Source: CAZMUN01 sp964569815 (GTDB lineage Archaea > Iainarchaeota > Iainarchaeia > Iainarchaeales > GCA-2688035). Taken from it: a stretch of 55,790 nt of DNA. Positions 41,824 to 49,989 of this stretch are shown here, piece by piece (position 1 is the first letter of the stretch; each line of letters opens with the position of its first letter). The stretch spans positions 1-55,790 of the forward strand of contig CAZMUN010000004.1 in the NCBI GenBank assembly GCA_964569815.1, in the 5' to 3' direction. The notes under the pieces were generated by a model that saw only the letters and a list, made by a program, of their open reading frames with translations, ran no database searches and was not told the origin of the DNA. The translations under genes and the position numbers were made by a program.

Positions 41824-43211
41824 TTTTTAACAGTCCACTTTGTTCCTTGCTCTGTGTCCTTCAAAAGAATTCCTTTCTTTTCAAGTTCGTCCCTTATGGC
41901 GTCTGCCTCTTTCCACTTTTTTTCCTTTCTCAAAGACTCGCGTTCCTTTACTAGCTTCAAATCCTCTTCGCTTATCTCCTGCTTTTGCTCGAAGTCCATT
42001 ACCGCGAAAACAGAGTCAATCTCTTTCAAAAAATCCAAAGCCTGCTTTGCGTCCTTCTTTCCAGCTTTTTCTTCATCAATCAAAGAATTGGCTTTTCTCA
42101 CAAAATCAAAAAGCGCTGCAAAAGCCAGCGGCGTATTCAGGTCGTCGTCCATTGCCTTTTCAAATCTTTTTCTCGTTTTTTCAATTTCTTTTCCCACTTG
42201 CCCTAAATCCTTTCCTTTTGCTTCCTTCAGCCTTGCGATTAGCTCGTTTATCCTGTTCAGCGAGTTTTGCGCTGCCCTCAGGCCCTCGAAGGTAAAGTTA
42301 AGCGGCTGCCTGTACTGGCTGCTTATCATCAGAAAGCGTACCGCCACAGGGTTGTATCCCTTTAGGTCTCGTAACGTGTAAAAGTTTCCCAAGCTTTTTG
42401 ACATCTTTTCCCCATTTACCTGCAGAAAGGCGTTGTGCACCCAGTACTTTACAAATGGCTTTCCTGTTGCGCCCTCGCTTTGCGCTATCTCGTTCTCGTG
42501 GTGTGGGAAGATAAGGTCTTCGCCGCCGCTGTGGACATCAAAGCTTTCCCCCAAATAGCGCATGCTCATTGCACTGCATTCAATGTGCCAGCCTGGCCTT
42601 CCTTTCCCTATCTCTGTTTCCCAGAAAACCGGGCCGTCGTCCTCATCCCAAGCCTTCCATAATGCAAAGTCTTGTGCCTGGCCTTTTTGGTACTCGTCCT
42701 GTTTCACGCGAGCCCCGCTTTTGAGTTTCCTGAAATCTATGCGGGCAAGCTTTCCGTAACCCGGAAACTTTTTTATGCTGTAGTAAATGCTTCCGTCCTC
42801 GCCCTTGTATGCTATTCCCTTGTCCAAAAGCTTTTTTACCAGCGCAACCATCTCCTTTACGTGCCCTGTGGCCTTTGGGTAAATGTCTGCAGGCATTATC
42901 CTTACAGCTTCCAAATCATCCATAAACGCTTTCGTGTACTTTTCAGTGAACTCTTTCAGTGAAACCCCTTCCTTTTTTGAATCGCGGATGGTTTTGTCGT
43001 CCACATCAGTGATGTTGCGGACATGCCTTACCTCATAGCCCTTGTAAACCAGGTAGCGCTTGAAAACGTCTTCTGCCAGAAAGCTTTTCAGGTTGCCGAT
43101 GTGCATGAAGTTGTAGACCGTGGGGCCACAGCTGTAAAAGCCAACCTTCTTGCCCTTCAATGGCTTAAACTCTTCCTTTTTCCTCGTCAAAGTGTTATAC
43201 AATTTAAGCAT
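41820..43211 (-). CDS. cysS: Cysteinyl-tRNA synthetase
   Basis: Class I aminoacyl-tRNA synthetase. GFYSCGPTVYNFMHIGNLKSFL holds the first zinc cysteine and the HIGH-like HIGN motif; VRNITDVDDK, GWHIECSAMSMRYLGESFDVHSGGEDLIFPHHENEIAQSE supply the other zinc ligands; GEKMSKSLGN is the KMSKS loop. The C-terminal DALR-like helical part ends in AIRDELEKKGILLKDTEQGTKW. The start is set at the ATG of MLKLYNTLTRKKEEF; 463 residues. Presence means direct cysteinylation rather than the SepRS route. Confidence 0.96.
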   Translation of the reverse strand: MLKLYNTLTRKKEEFKPLKGKKVGFYSCGPTVYNFMHIGNLKSFLAEDVFKRYLVYKGYEVRHVRNITDVDDKTIRDSKKEGVSLKEFTEKYTKAFMDDLEAVRIMPADIYPKATGHVKEMVALVKKLLDKGIAYKGEDGSIYYSIKKFPGYGKLARIDFRKLKSGARVKQDEYQKGQAQDFALWKAWDEDDGPVFWETEIGKGRPGWHIECSAMSMRYLGESFDVHSGGEDLIFPHHENEIAQSEGATGKPFVKYWVHNAFLQVNGEKMSKSLGNFYTLRDLKGYNPVAVRFLMISSQYRQPLNFTFEGLRAAQNSLNRINELIARLKEAKGKDLGQVGKEIEKTRKRFEKAMDDDLNTPLAFAALFDFVRKANSLIDEEKAGKKDAKQALDFLKEIDSVFAVMDFEQKQEISEEDLKLVKERESLRKEKKWKEADAIRDELEKKGILLKDTEQGTKWTVKK

Positions 43212-43262
43212 CTTAACCAAGAAAATTACGCAATTAAAAGAATAAAAAGAGTTGGTTTGCCT

Positions 43263-44336
43263 TTAAGGGCAGGGGGTGTAAGCAATCCCGGTGCACCAGC
43301 CGCTTACTCCTGTAAGCACGTTTCCGGTGCCTGTCTGGCTGCTGTTATCACATTGCAGGTCGTTGCTTGTTCCGCTGTTGCAAGCTGTATTGTTTTTGAG
43401 CACGGCGTCAAATGTATCATTTATACTAATTCCTATGCTGCCGTTGCTGTTTGCATTGTTGTTCAGTAAACCAATGCCTGTAGATGTATTAATCCATATG
43501 CCGTGATTTTCATTGTTGTTTACATTGTTGCCGATTATTTTAACGTTGCTTGCCTGATTCACCAATATCCCGAATTTTGATTCATATATCCTGTTGTTTG
43601 CTATAACGGTGTTTTCCAAGAGTTCGACTCTAATTCCTTGGTTGAAATAAGGGATTTCACAGTTTTTGATTGTTATATTCTTTTGGCCTGATACATAAAT
43701 GCCGTCATCATCATCGCTAGGAAATTGTTGCCCTTCAATGCTATAACCCTGGCAGTCTAGGGTAACGTTGTCTGCAGCAATTGTTATGCAGTCACCGCTT
43801 GAAGTCCCGATATCGCTTCCAAGAACATAAACCCCTGGCTTTGAAATTGTGTGGCCGCAGCTTTCTATGGCTGTTTTTTTTATTTCTTTTACTTTGATTG
43901 GCGATTCCTCTGTTCTTTCAATGCCTGTGCCGTTTTCTGTGAATGTTATGGCGATTTTGCCTGTTTCAGCTTCTCCAAGGGCTTTTACCGTAAATTCTTC
44001 GCCTGCGCCAATCACCGCGTCTTCAAAGTAGTGTTCCTGGCCTTTGTAGACAAGCACTGCATAGCCATAGCTTCCGTTAAGGGCAATGCCCTCTGCAGGG
44101 TTTATTGTTATGGCTTGCCCTGCAGCGTTTTGCAGAATTATTACAAGGTTGTTTTCCTCAAAGCCAATGCCTTTGCAGAGCAAGTGCATGAAGCTTGTGC
44201 AGCTTGTCTGGTCTATTGCGCCTGTGTTTGCGAAAACAAGAATTCCTACAATGGTTGCGACTGCCACAAGTGCCCAGCCATAGGTAATAAGGTATTCAAA
44301 GCCTGCCTGGCCCCTGTGCCTTTTTTCTTCAGGCAT
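43263..44336 (-). CDS. Pilin-signal surface protein with right-handed beta-helix
   Basis: A 357-residue exported protein. It begins with a class III (type IV pilin) signal: basic RHRG, then QAGFEYLITYGWALVAVATIVGILVF, cut after Gly-9 by a prepilin peptidase. This GQAxFEYLxTYGW form is common in DPANN-type pilins. Residues about 165-340 are NosD/pectate-lyase-like repeats rich in Asn (ITIKNCEIPYFNQGIRV, TVIANNRIYESKFGILV, VKIIGNNVNNNENHGIWI), each about one coil of a parallel beta-helix. Paired cysteines near the end (SGWCTGIAYTPCP) may form a disulfide. Probably a surface or pilus-tip binding protein; ligand unknown. Confidence 0.8.
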   Translation of the reverse strand: MPEEKRHRGQAGFEYLITYGWALVAVATIVGILVFANTGAIDQTSCTSFMHLLCKGIGFEENNLVIILQNAAGQAITINPAEGIALNGSYGYAVLVYKGQEHYFEDAVIGAGEEFTVKALGEAETGKIAITFTENGTGIERTEESPIKVKEIKKTAIESCGHTISKPGVYVLGSDIGTSSGDCITIAADNVTLDCQGYSIEGQQFPSDDDDGIYVSGQKNITIKNCEIPYFNQGIRVELLENTVIANNRIYESKFGILVNQASNVKIIGNNVNNNENHGIWINTSTGIGLLNNNANSNGSIGISINDTFDAVLKNNTACNSGTSNDLQCDNSSQTGTGNVLTGVSGWCTGIAYTPCP

Positions 44337-44413
44337 TTTGCTAATTGTATGAATTTCCTGCTATAAATAGGTTCCTGGCCTGGTTTTGTGGCCTGAACAT
44401 CTTTTCTCTGGGC

Positions 44414-45781
44414 TTAGAGTTTGAACTGCGCTTTCCAGTAATTGCATACATCTGTTGCCTTTCTTTCAGCTTGCCCTGTGTACTTTTCAGGGTTTTTCAG
44501 CAAAGAGAGCTGTCCCTGGCCAAGCTTTTCCAAAAAAGGCTTTGCTTTTTCATCCTTTTCAACTATTGACATCAAATCCTTGCCTGTTTTCTCTGCTTCA
44601 AGGGTTTTTTCCCTAACGTATTCATGGGCGTTGGGGTGGCCTTTTGCTGCAAGAAGCAGGTACAATGGCTCTGCCACTATGCCTTGCCGGCTTTTTGCAA
44701 AATTATTTTTCATGGATTCCTTGTCCACAACCATTTTGCTGAACACTTTGTTGAGCCTTTTCACCGAGGAAACAAGCCCTGCAAAAAGCTCTGGCACAAA
44801 CCTTTGCGAAGCGCTGTTTGTCAAATCCCTTTGGTGTTCGGAAACCGTGTCCAGGTTGTATGTTATAACACGGGGCATAAATGCTTTCCACATGCTTTTC
44901 ACGTTTTCAAAGTTTATGGGGTTTCTCTTGTGTGGCATGGTTGAGCTTCCCACCTGCTTTGCTTCAAAGGCTTCTCCCACTTCGCCTATTTCGGTTCTCT
45001 GCAGGTGCCTCATGTCATCTGCAATGTTTGCCAAAACGTTGAAGGCTCCTGCAACTGCATTTAACAGGTCAAGCAGTGATTCAGGTGCAACAACTTGTGT
45101 TGAGTGCCTGCATTGCTTTAACCCCAAGTGCTCCAAAATGCTTTTTTCAAATGCTATTGGGTCTTGTATGAAAAGGCTGCTTCCGTTGTATGCGCCCACT
45201 GCCCCGGAAAACTTTCCCTCCAAAGCGTCTTTTGCACTTTCAACTGCCTTTACCCTGTTTCCAAGCCTGTTTACATAGCCCGCTATTGCAAACCCGAATG
45301 TAATGGGTTCAGCGTGCTGCCCGTGTGTTCTGCCAATCTGAAGCGTTGACTTTTCCCTCATTGCAACTCCTATCATGGTTTCTTCCAGTTCCACTAAAGC
45401 TGGAATTACAAGCTTTTCGCAGGCCTCTTTGTACCTTGCTGCGTTTGCCGTGTCAACTATGTCATAGGATGTGGCTCCAAAGTGCACAAAGGGCTTGTCT
45501 TCATCTTTGAGCTTGCTTCTGATGCAGTTCACCAATGCGCGGATGTCGTGCCTTGTGACTTTTTCTTCTGCGTAAACTTCTTCTGCTTTTACCTTTTCGC
45601 AGGCTTTTGCAATCCTTTCGGCCGCTTCCCTTGAACAAATTCCCTGTTTTGCCAACGCTGTTGCAAGAGCTGCTTCAACTTTTGCCTGGTATTTTATGCG
45701 CGATTCTTCGCTTAAGTAGGGAGCAAGCTTTTCGTCCCAGTAACGGTAATCCATTGGCGAAATGCTTTCAAAGCGGTCCAT
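44414..45781 (-). CDS. purB: Adenylosuccinate lyase
   Basis: Cleaves SAICAR and adenylosuccinate, acting twice in purine synthesis. Fumarase/aspartase superfamily with GRTHGQHAEPITFGFAIAGY, the signature VGSSTMPHKRNPINFENVKSM (catalytic Ser loop) and HFGATSYDIVDTANA. The 455 residues are complete. It starts six bases after the purC stop and ends the purE-orf-purC-purB run. Confidence 0.96.
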   Translation of the reverse strand: MDRFESISPMDYRYWDEKLAPYLSEESRIKYQAKVEAALATALAKQGICSREAAERIAKACEKVKAEEVYAEEKVTRHDIRALVNCIRSKLKDEDKPFVHFGATSYDIVDTANAARYKEACEKLVIPALVELEETMIGVAMREKSTLQIGRTHGQHAEPITFGFAIAGYVNRLGNRVKAVESAKDALEGKFSGAVGAYNGSSLFIQDPIAFEKSILEHLGLKQCRHSTQVVAPESLLDLLNAVAGAFNVLANIADDMRHLQRTEIGEVGEAFEAKQVGSSTMPHKRNPINFENVKSMWKAFMPRVITYNLDTVSEHQRDLTNSASQRFVPELFAGLVSSVKRLNKVFSKMVVDKESMKNNFAKSRQGIVAEPLYLLLAAKGHPNAHEYVREKTLEAEKTGKDLMSIVEKDEKAKPFLEKLGQGQLSLLKNPEKYTGQAERKATDVCNYWKAQFKL

Positions 45782-45787
45782 AAAAAT

Positions 45788-46750
45788 TCACTTGCCTTTT
45801 TCAAGAAAGGCCTTATAGCTTTCCATGGTTTCCTGAATGCTTGGCGCTTCCCAAAACTTTTTCCCGGTCCATGTTTCGCAGACAGACTTGTACATGTTGC
45901 TTACTATGCCTATAAGCTCTTTTGGCAGCCTTTCCGGTTCTGTGAATTCGCCGTGTCCTTTTCCTTCGGCCTTTTCTTTTTCTATGGCTTCATACCATGG
46001 CGTTGTCTTGTAGTAGTCGCGCAAAACCTGCTTGCTTAGATGCACGCCGTTCCATAGGAACCTGTTTTCGTCCAGGGTTCCGCAAACGTCAACCAGAATA
46101 AGTTTCCTGTTTGGGCTCATTCCAAACTCTACTTTGCCGTCTGCGTGCTCTAAACCTATTTCCTCTGCCTTTTTTGTCAAGAAGCCGTTTACCTGCAGTG
46201 CCTTGCTTTTCAGGTCCCCTAGTTCGGCCTGGCTCAAGCAGGCAATCTTTGCTGCCTCTTCCCATGTAAGGTAGCGGTCTGTGGGTTCGAGCTTTGTGCT
46301 TACATCCATTACCGGCTTTTCGAGTTTTTCCCCCGGCTTTGGCTCTTTTTCTAAACCAAGCTGCTCTATTGTTGTAGAGCCTTTTTTGAGCCTTTTGAAG
46401 ACACTGCTTCCCTCCGGCAGGCTGTTTCTGAAAATAACTTCCAATGGCACCAGGTAATTGTTCATCCCCTTCTTTAATTCGCCTTTTTGGGGAAACAGGA
46501 CGCGTACAAGCTCTACTTCCATTTCGTTGCCGCTTTTAAGGCTTTTGAAATGGCTTTTTATTCCAAGCTTTTCAAGTTCTTCGAAATTGTATGCAGCCAT
46601 CCTGCACAAGGCCTCGCCTTTTTGCGGAATGACGTCAGGCATTTTTCCATAATCGAAAACAGAGTAGTCGTCTGTAAACTTGAACACGCCTAAACCGGTT
46701 TCTGTTTCGGTTGCAGGCTTTTTTACTGTTAAATCCTTAACGCTTCCCAT
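45788..46750 (-). CDS. purC: SAICAR synthetase
   Basis: ATP-dependent joining of CAIR and aspartate. Recognised by GLGVFKFTDDYSVFDYGKMPDVIPQKGEAL, FRNSLPEGSSVFKRLKKG, KFEFG-like KVEFGMSPNRKLILVDVCGTLDENRFLWNG. About 320 residues. The start is the ATG at 46750 (MGSVKDL), which overlaps the TGA of the 41-residue ORF upstream and has GGAG nine bases before; an upstream in-frame start at 46813 would run through that ORF. Confidence 0.94.
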   Translation of the reverse strand: MGSVKDLTVKKPATETETGLGVFKFTDDYSVFDYGKMPDVIPQKGEALCRMAAYNFEELEKLGIKSHFKSLKSGNEMEVELVRVLFPQKGELKKGMNNYLVPLEVIFRNSLPEGSSVFKRLKKGSTTIEQLGLEKEPKPGEKLEKPVMDVSTKLEPTDRYLTWEEAAKIACLSQAELGDLKSKALQVNGFLTKKAEEIGLEHADGKVEFGMSPNRKLILVDVCGTLDENRFLWNGVHLSKQVLRDYYKTTPWYEAIEKEKAEGKGHGEFTEPERLPKELIGIVSNMYKSVCETWTGKKFWEAPSIQETMESYKAFLEKGK

Positions 46751-46875
46751 CAGAACCACTCCTGCCCCTTGTCGGTTTTTTCGTTCCAGTACTGTTTCAG
46801 GGTTTCGTCCCAAGGCCTTTTTTCAATTTTTTCAGCTTCCTCTCCTTTCAAAAGCATTTTTCCCTGCGTTCCCAT
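46750..46875 (-). CDS. 41-residue ORF between purE and purC
   Basis: Begins two bases after the purE stop, preceded by AAAGGGGG ten bases before the ATG, and ends in TGATG with the purC start. The peptide (MGTQGKMLLKGEEAEKIEKR..., ending QYWNEKTDKGQEWF) is charged with three tryptophans. It is not PurS, which is about 80 residues and different. The strong ribosome site and both-sided coupling argue that it is translated; function unknown, possibly a small subunit or a coupling peptide for the purine enzymes. Confidence 0.6.
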   Translation of the reverse strand: MGTQGKMLLKGEEAEKIEKRPWDETLKQYWNEKTDKGQEWF

Positions 46876-46877
46876 TT

Positions 46878-47600
46878 TCACTTTCCCCCTTTTACGATTT
46901 TTGAAGCACACAATGCAGCGTTTTCTCCTCGGCCTAAACCAACCCAGATTCCTTTGGATGCAAGGCTTGCCAGCTTTAACGCGTCCTGCTTGTCGCTTTC
47001 TTTTTTTATCGGCACGAATATAACAAGCTGTCCCTCCGAGTCCACGCCTTCGACTTCGCTTATTTCAATGAAGTCAATGTAAACAGTGCCCTTGTCTTTG
47101 TAAGAGTCTTCTTCGCTTGCCTCGTATTCAAGGCCAAGCTCTTCAAGCTTTTTTTTGCAGGCCTCCATTCTTTTGTTGGCTTCTTCGCCCAAATCGGAGT
47201 TAACCAAAACAATTTTTTTGCGGCCTTTCAGTATTTTTTCCGCTGCCTCAACTGCTTCATCTATTGCTTCCACTCCTAAACCCAATACCTGGAACCCTTT
47301 TGGCATTTGGTGAATGCTTAGCAGAGCGTCCAAGCCGTTGTAGTTTGCGCTTACCGGCAGACCCAACACAAGCTTGTCTGAATGAGATGCAACAAAGCCT
47401 GGGAGTGCCGCGCTCAAGCCAGCGCCTGCAATCACCAGCTCTTCTTCCGCGTTTTTCAAGATCTCGATGAGCTTTTCCGGTTCCCTGTGGGCCGAACACA
47501 CTTCAAGCCTTGGCTTAAGGCTCTTTTCTTTAAGCTTTTCCACCAGCGGCTCGAAAACGTCTTTATCTGAATCAGACCCAAATATGACTAAAACTCCCAC
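46878..47600 (-). CDS. purE: PurE with tandem second PurE-like domain
   Basis: Carboxyaminoimidazole ribonucleotide mutase-type protein. Residues 1-125 hold an intact PurE: GSDSDKDV, CSAHREPEKL, AGAGLSAALPGFVASHSDKLVLGLPVS and LLSIHQMPKG. Residues 128-240 repeat the fold in degenerate form (VLVNSDLGEEANKRMEACKKKLEELGLEYE; LVIFVPIKKESDKQDALKLASLASKGIWVGLGRGENAALCASKIV) and lack SDSD and SAHR, so only the first should be active. Tandem PurE proteins are, from memory, known in some methanogens. GTG start; GGGGAG upstream. First of the purE-orf-purC-purB set. Confidence 0.9.
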   Translation of the reverse strand: MGVLVIFGSDSDKDVFEPLVEKLKEKSLKPRLEVCSAHREPEKLIEILKNAEEELVIAGAGLSAALPGFVASHSDKLVLGLPVSANYNGLDALLSIHQMPKGFQVLGLGVEAIDEAVEAAEKILKGRKKIVLVNSDLGEEANKRMEACKKKLEELGLEYEASEEDSYKDKGTVYIDFIEISEVEGVDSEGQLVIFVPIKKESDKQDALKLASLASKGIWVGLGRGENAALCASKIVKGGK

Positions 47601-47642
47601 TAAAATCTCCCCGCAAATATTTAGAGTAAAGTGAATTTAAAC

Positions 47643-48028
47643 CTATTGGCGGTTTTTAGCCTTTTTGCCCTTGGCAGCCCTCTTCTCGGAATTTCCCTTA
47701 TCCTCTTTCCATTCCTTGTTGCCGCTGCCAGGTATTTCCTGAACTCGTATACCCGGGCCGGTTCCCCCTGAATGCTTTCTGAACTTTAGTGTTGCCTTTT
47801 CGCCTGCCCGGCTGAACTCCAGGGCGCCTTTTGGGCTTATCTGGTTGCTTATAACGGCTTCAAAATGCCCAAAATTTTTTTTTTGGAAAAGCCTTTCAAT
47901 CCTATTTGCGCCTGGCTGTTTTTGGATACGGCTGCATTCGCCAGGCTGTTTCTTTCTTTTGGTTTTTTTTCCCAGAAGGCATTTCTTACCGCATTAACTT
48001 TGAAGGCCCATTGCTTTAAATCTTCCAC
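47643..48028 (-). pseudogene. Hypothetical gene with frameshift at an A10 run
   Basis: The 446 bases between purE and folC seem empty, but on the minus strand they hold a gene in two frames. From GTG 48028 (MEDLKQWAFKVNAVRN) it runs to a ten-A run (47884-47875); after it, adding one A continues as NFGHFEAVISNQISPKGALE and ends at TAG 47643 with a lysine-rich tail (KRAAKGKKAKNRQ). Both halves have the codon texture of neighbouring genes. Joined, about 128 residues. Either a homopolymer sequencing error, a real disruption, or programmed frameshifting. The family is not recognised. Confidence 0.6.
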
Positions 48029-48046
48029 TGCCTTAAAATTCTGTTA

Positions 48047-49249
48047 ATGGAAAAAAAGCAGGCGCTGGGCTTTTTGCAGGCCCTTGAAAACCGGGGAATG
48101 GTCCTTGGCCTTGGCCGCATTGAAAAATTTTTGGCTTTGCTTGGAAACCCTGAAAGGGATTTTGCTTCCGTTCATATTGCGGGCACGAACGGCAAAGGCT
48201 CTACTGCTGCAATGCTTGAATCGATTCTGAGAAAAGCCGGCTACAAGACAGGGCTTTACACCAGCCCGCATTTGGTTGAATTCAACGAAAGAATAAGGGT
48301 AAACGGCCAAAGGGTTTCCGACAGGGTTTTTTGTTCACTGGTTTCCTCTTTGAAGGAAGAGCTTGAGGAAAGCGGGCTTAAGCTCACCTATTTTGAGTTT
48401 GTTACAGCGCTTGCATTCAAGCACTTTGCCAAAAAAAAGGTTGAAGTTGCTGTGGTGGAAGTGGGAATGGGCGGCCGCCTTGATGCAACAAATGTCCTTG
48501 AACCGAAGGTGAGCGTTATCACTAATGTTGAGAACGAGCACGAGGAGCATTTGGGGAAAACAGCGAAGGCCATTGCCCGCGAAAAGGCTGGAATAATAAA
48601 GCAAGGCGTGCCTGTTGTGACAGCTGAATGGAAAAAGCCTGTTCTCAATGTTTTTGAAAAAGCGGCCAGCGAAAAAAAAGCAAGGCTTGTCACTGTCAAA
48701 AGGCCTTGGCAGGGCAACTTGAAGCTTTCGGGCTTTTTCCAGCAATGGAATGCGGCTCTTGCTGCTGCTGCAGTTGAACGGCTTGAAAGCCAGGGCCTTA
48801 AAATCGGAAAAAGGGCGGTAAAGGAAGGGATTTCTTTGGTTCATTGGCCTGGTCGTTTCCAGGTTGTGAAAAAAAAGCCTGTTGTTTTATTGGACTGCGC
48901 CCACAACCCTGCTTGCTGTGTCGTGCTTTCAAGGGCTTTCAAGAACCGGTTTCCAAAAAGGCGCGTTTTGCTTGTGTTTGGCGTTTCCCGAGACAAAAAG
49001 GTTGAAAAGATGGCTCGCGTTCTCGCCCCTTTAGCCAGAAAGGTTTTTGTCACTGCTTCAAAGACAAGGCCAATGGCCTTGTCCAGGGTTGAAGCTGCTT
49101 TCAGGAAACAGGGCCTTGAAACAAAAGCCTTTCCAAGCGTAAAAAAGGCCCTGCAAAAGGCTCTTGGTGAAGCAAAAGGCCAGGGCGTGGTTCTTGTAAC
49201 AGGAAGCTGTTTTGTTGTCGGGGAAGCAATAAGCTTTTTAAAATCTTGA
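48047..49249 (+). CDS. folC: Folylpolyglutamate/dihydrofolate synthase family protein
   Basis: Mur-ligase-fold ATP-dependent ligase adding glutamate to folates (or to another pterin-type cofactor in archaea). VHIAGTNGKGSTAAMLESILRKAGYKTGLYTSPHLVEFNERIRVNG (in parts: P-loop and folate site), VEVGMGGRLDATNVL, SVITNVENEHEEHLG, GIIKQGVPVV and LLDCAHNPACC are all present. 400 residues, complete. With glyA and folD downstream it supports folate-type one-carbon carriers in this organism. Confidence 0.93.
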   Translation: MEKKQALGFLQALENRGMVLGLGRIEKFLALLGNPERDFASVHIAGTNGKGSTAAMLESILRKAGYKTGLYTSPHLVEFNERIRVNGQRVSDRVFCSLVSSLKEELEESGLKLTYFEFVTALAFKHFAKKKVEVAVVEVGMGGRLDATNVLEPKVSVITNVENEHEEHLGKTAKAIAREKAGIIKQGVPVVTAEWKKPVLNVFEKAASEKKARLVTVKRPWQGNLKLSGFFQQWNAALAAAAVERLESQGLKIGKRAVKEGISLVHWPGRFQVVKKKPVVLLDCAHNPACCVVLSRAFKNRFPKRRVLLVFGVSRDKKVEKMARVLAPLARKVFVTASKTRPMALSRVEAAFRKQGLETKAFPSVKKALQKALGEAKGQGVVLVTGSCFVVGEAISFLKS

Positions 49250-49263
49250 GATCTTTATCATTC

Positions 49264-49899
49264 ATGTCTTCTTTTTCGGTTGAAAAGAAAACCAGTTTTT
49301 TGCTTGGCCTTTTTGTGGCCTGCCTTGTTGCAGCAAACCTCCTTGGCCTAAAGGTTGCTTCTTTTGGCTTTTTTGAGGCCAGTGTCGGCATTTTGATGTT
49401 TCCAATCCTTTTTCTCATAACCGACATAGTTGCGGAAGTGCATGGAAGGAAAAGGGCCCAGGAATTCGTTTACGCTGGGCTTGTTGGCCTTGTGGTTGTT
49501 TTGGTTGTTACCGCTATAGCCGTTCTTTTGCCTGCTGCTGAAAGAAGCTTTGTTTCTGATGCCGAATATGCCGAGATTTTTGGCACCACTTTGAGGATTT
49601 TTGTGGCTTCGATTATTGGCTTTTTCTTTTCCCAGATGCACGACGTTTGGGCTTTCGAGTTTTGGAAGAACCAAACCAAGGGCCGTTTTTTGTGGTTTCG
49701 CAACAACGCTTCCACAGTCGTTTCCCAGTTTTTGGATACAACTCTTTTCATGTTCATTGCCTTTTACGCCATTTCCCCAAAGTTCACTGTCGAGTACGTG
49801 TTTGCTCTTATACTCCCTTACTGGGCTGTAAAGGTCCTTTTCGCTTTATTTGATACGCCTTTCTGCTACCTTGGCGTGAAATGGCTTAAAGGAAAATGA
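49264..49899 (+). CDS. Queuosine-precursor transporter family (YhhQ/VUT) membrane protein
   Basis: About 211 residues with six hydrophobic segments. LLGLFVACLVAANLLGLKVASFG, FLITDIVAEVHGRKRAQEFVYAGL and ASTVVSQFLDTTLFMFIAFY are characteristic of the DUF165/VUT family, whose bacterial members import queuosine precursors; in an archaeon, an archaeosine-related base or another vitamin-like compound is possible. The ATG at 49264 is used; a TTG at 49246 overlaps folC. Confidence 0.85.
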   Translation: MSSFSVEKKTSFLLGLFVACLVAANLLGLKVASFGFFEASVGILMFPILFLITDIVAEVHGRKRAQEFVYAGLVGLVVVLVVTAIAVLLPAAERSFVSDAEYAEIFGTTLRIFVASIIGFFFSQMHDVWAFEFWKNQTKGRFLWFRNNASTVVSQFLDTTLFMFIAFYAISPKFTVEYVFALILPYWAVKVLFALFDTPFCYLGVKWLKGK

Positions 49900-49989
49900 C
49901 CTGTTACTGAAAAAGCTGACTAGGCCAACAAAACCTTTTTTAATTAGTTAAGGGCTATTTTTAGTGTCCTATTTTTGGGGGTATTGGGA

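Noticed and set aside
43430..43760. Repeated Asn-rich coding segments as a tandem DNA repeat
   Set aside because: The repeat is at protein level (beta-helix coils); the DNA copies are diverged and are not a microsatellite or CRISPR.
47865..48047. Plus-strand 60-codon frame before folC
   Set aside because: Its translation is Phe-rich low complexity and it is the shadow of the better minus-strand frameshifted gene.
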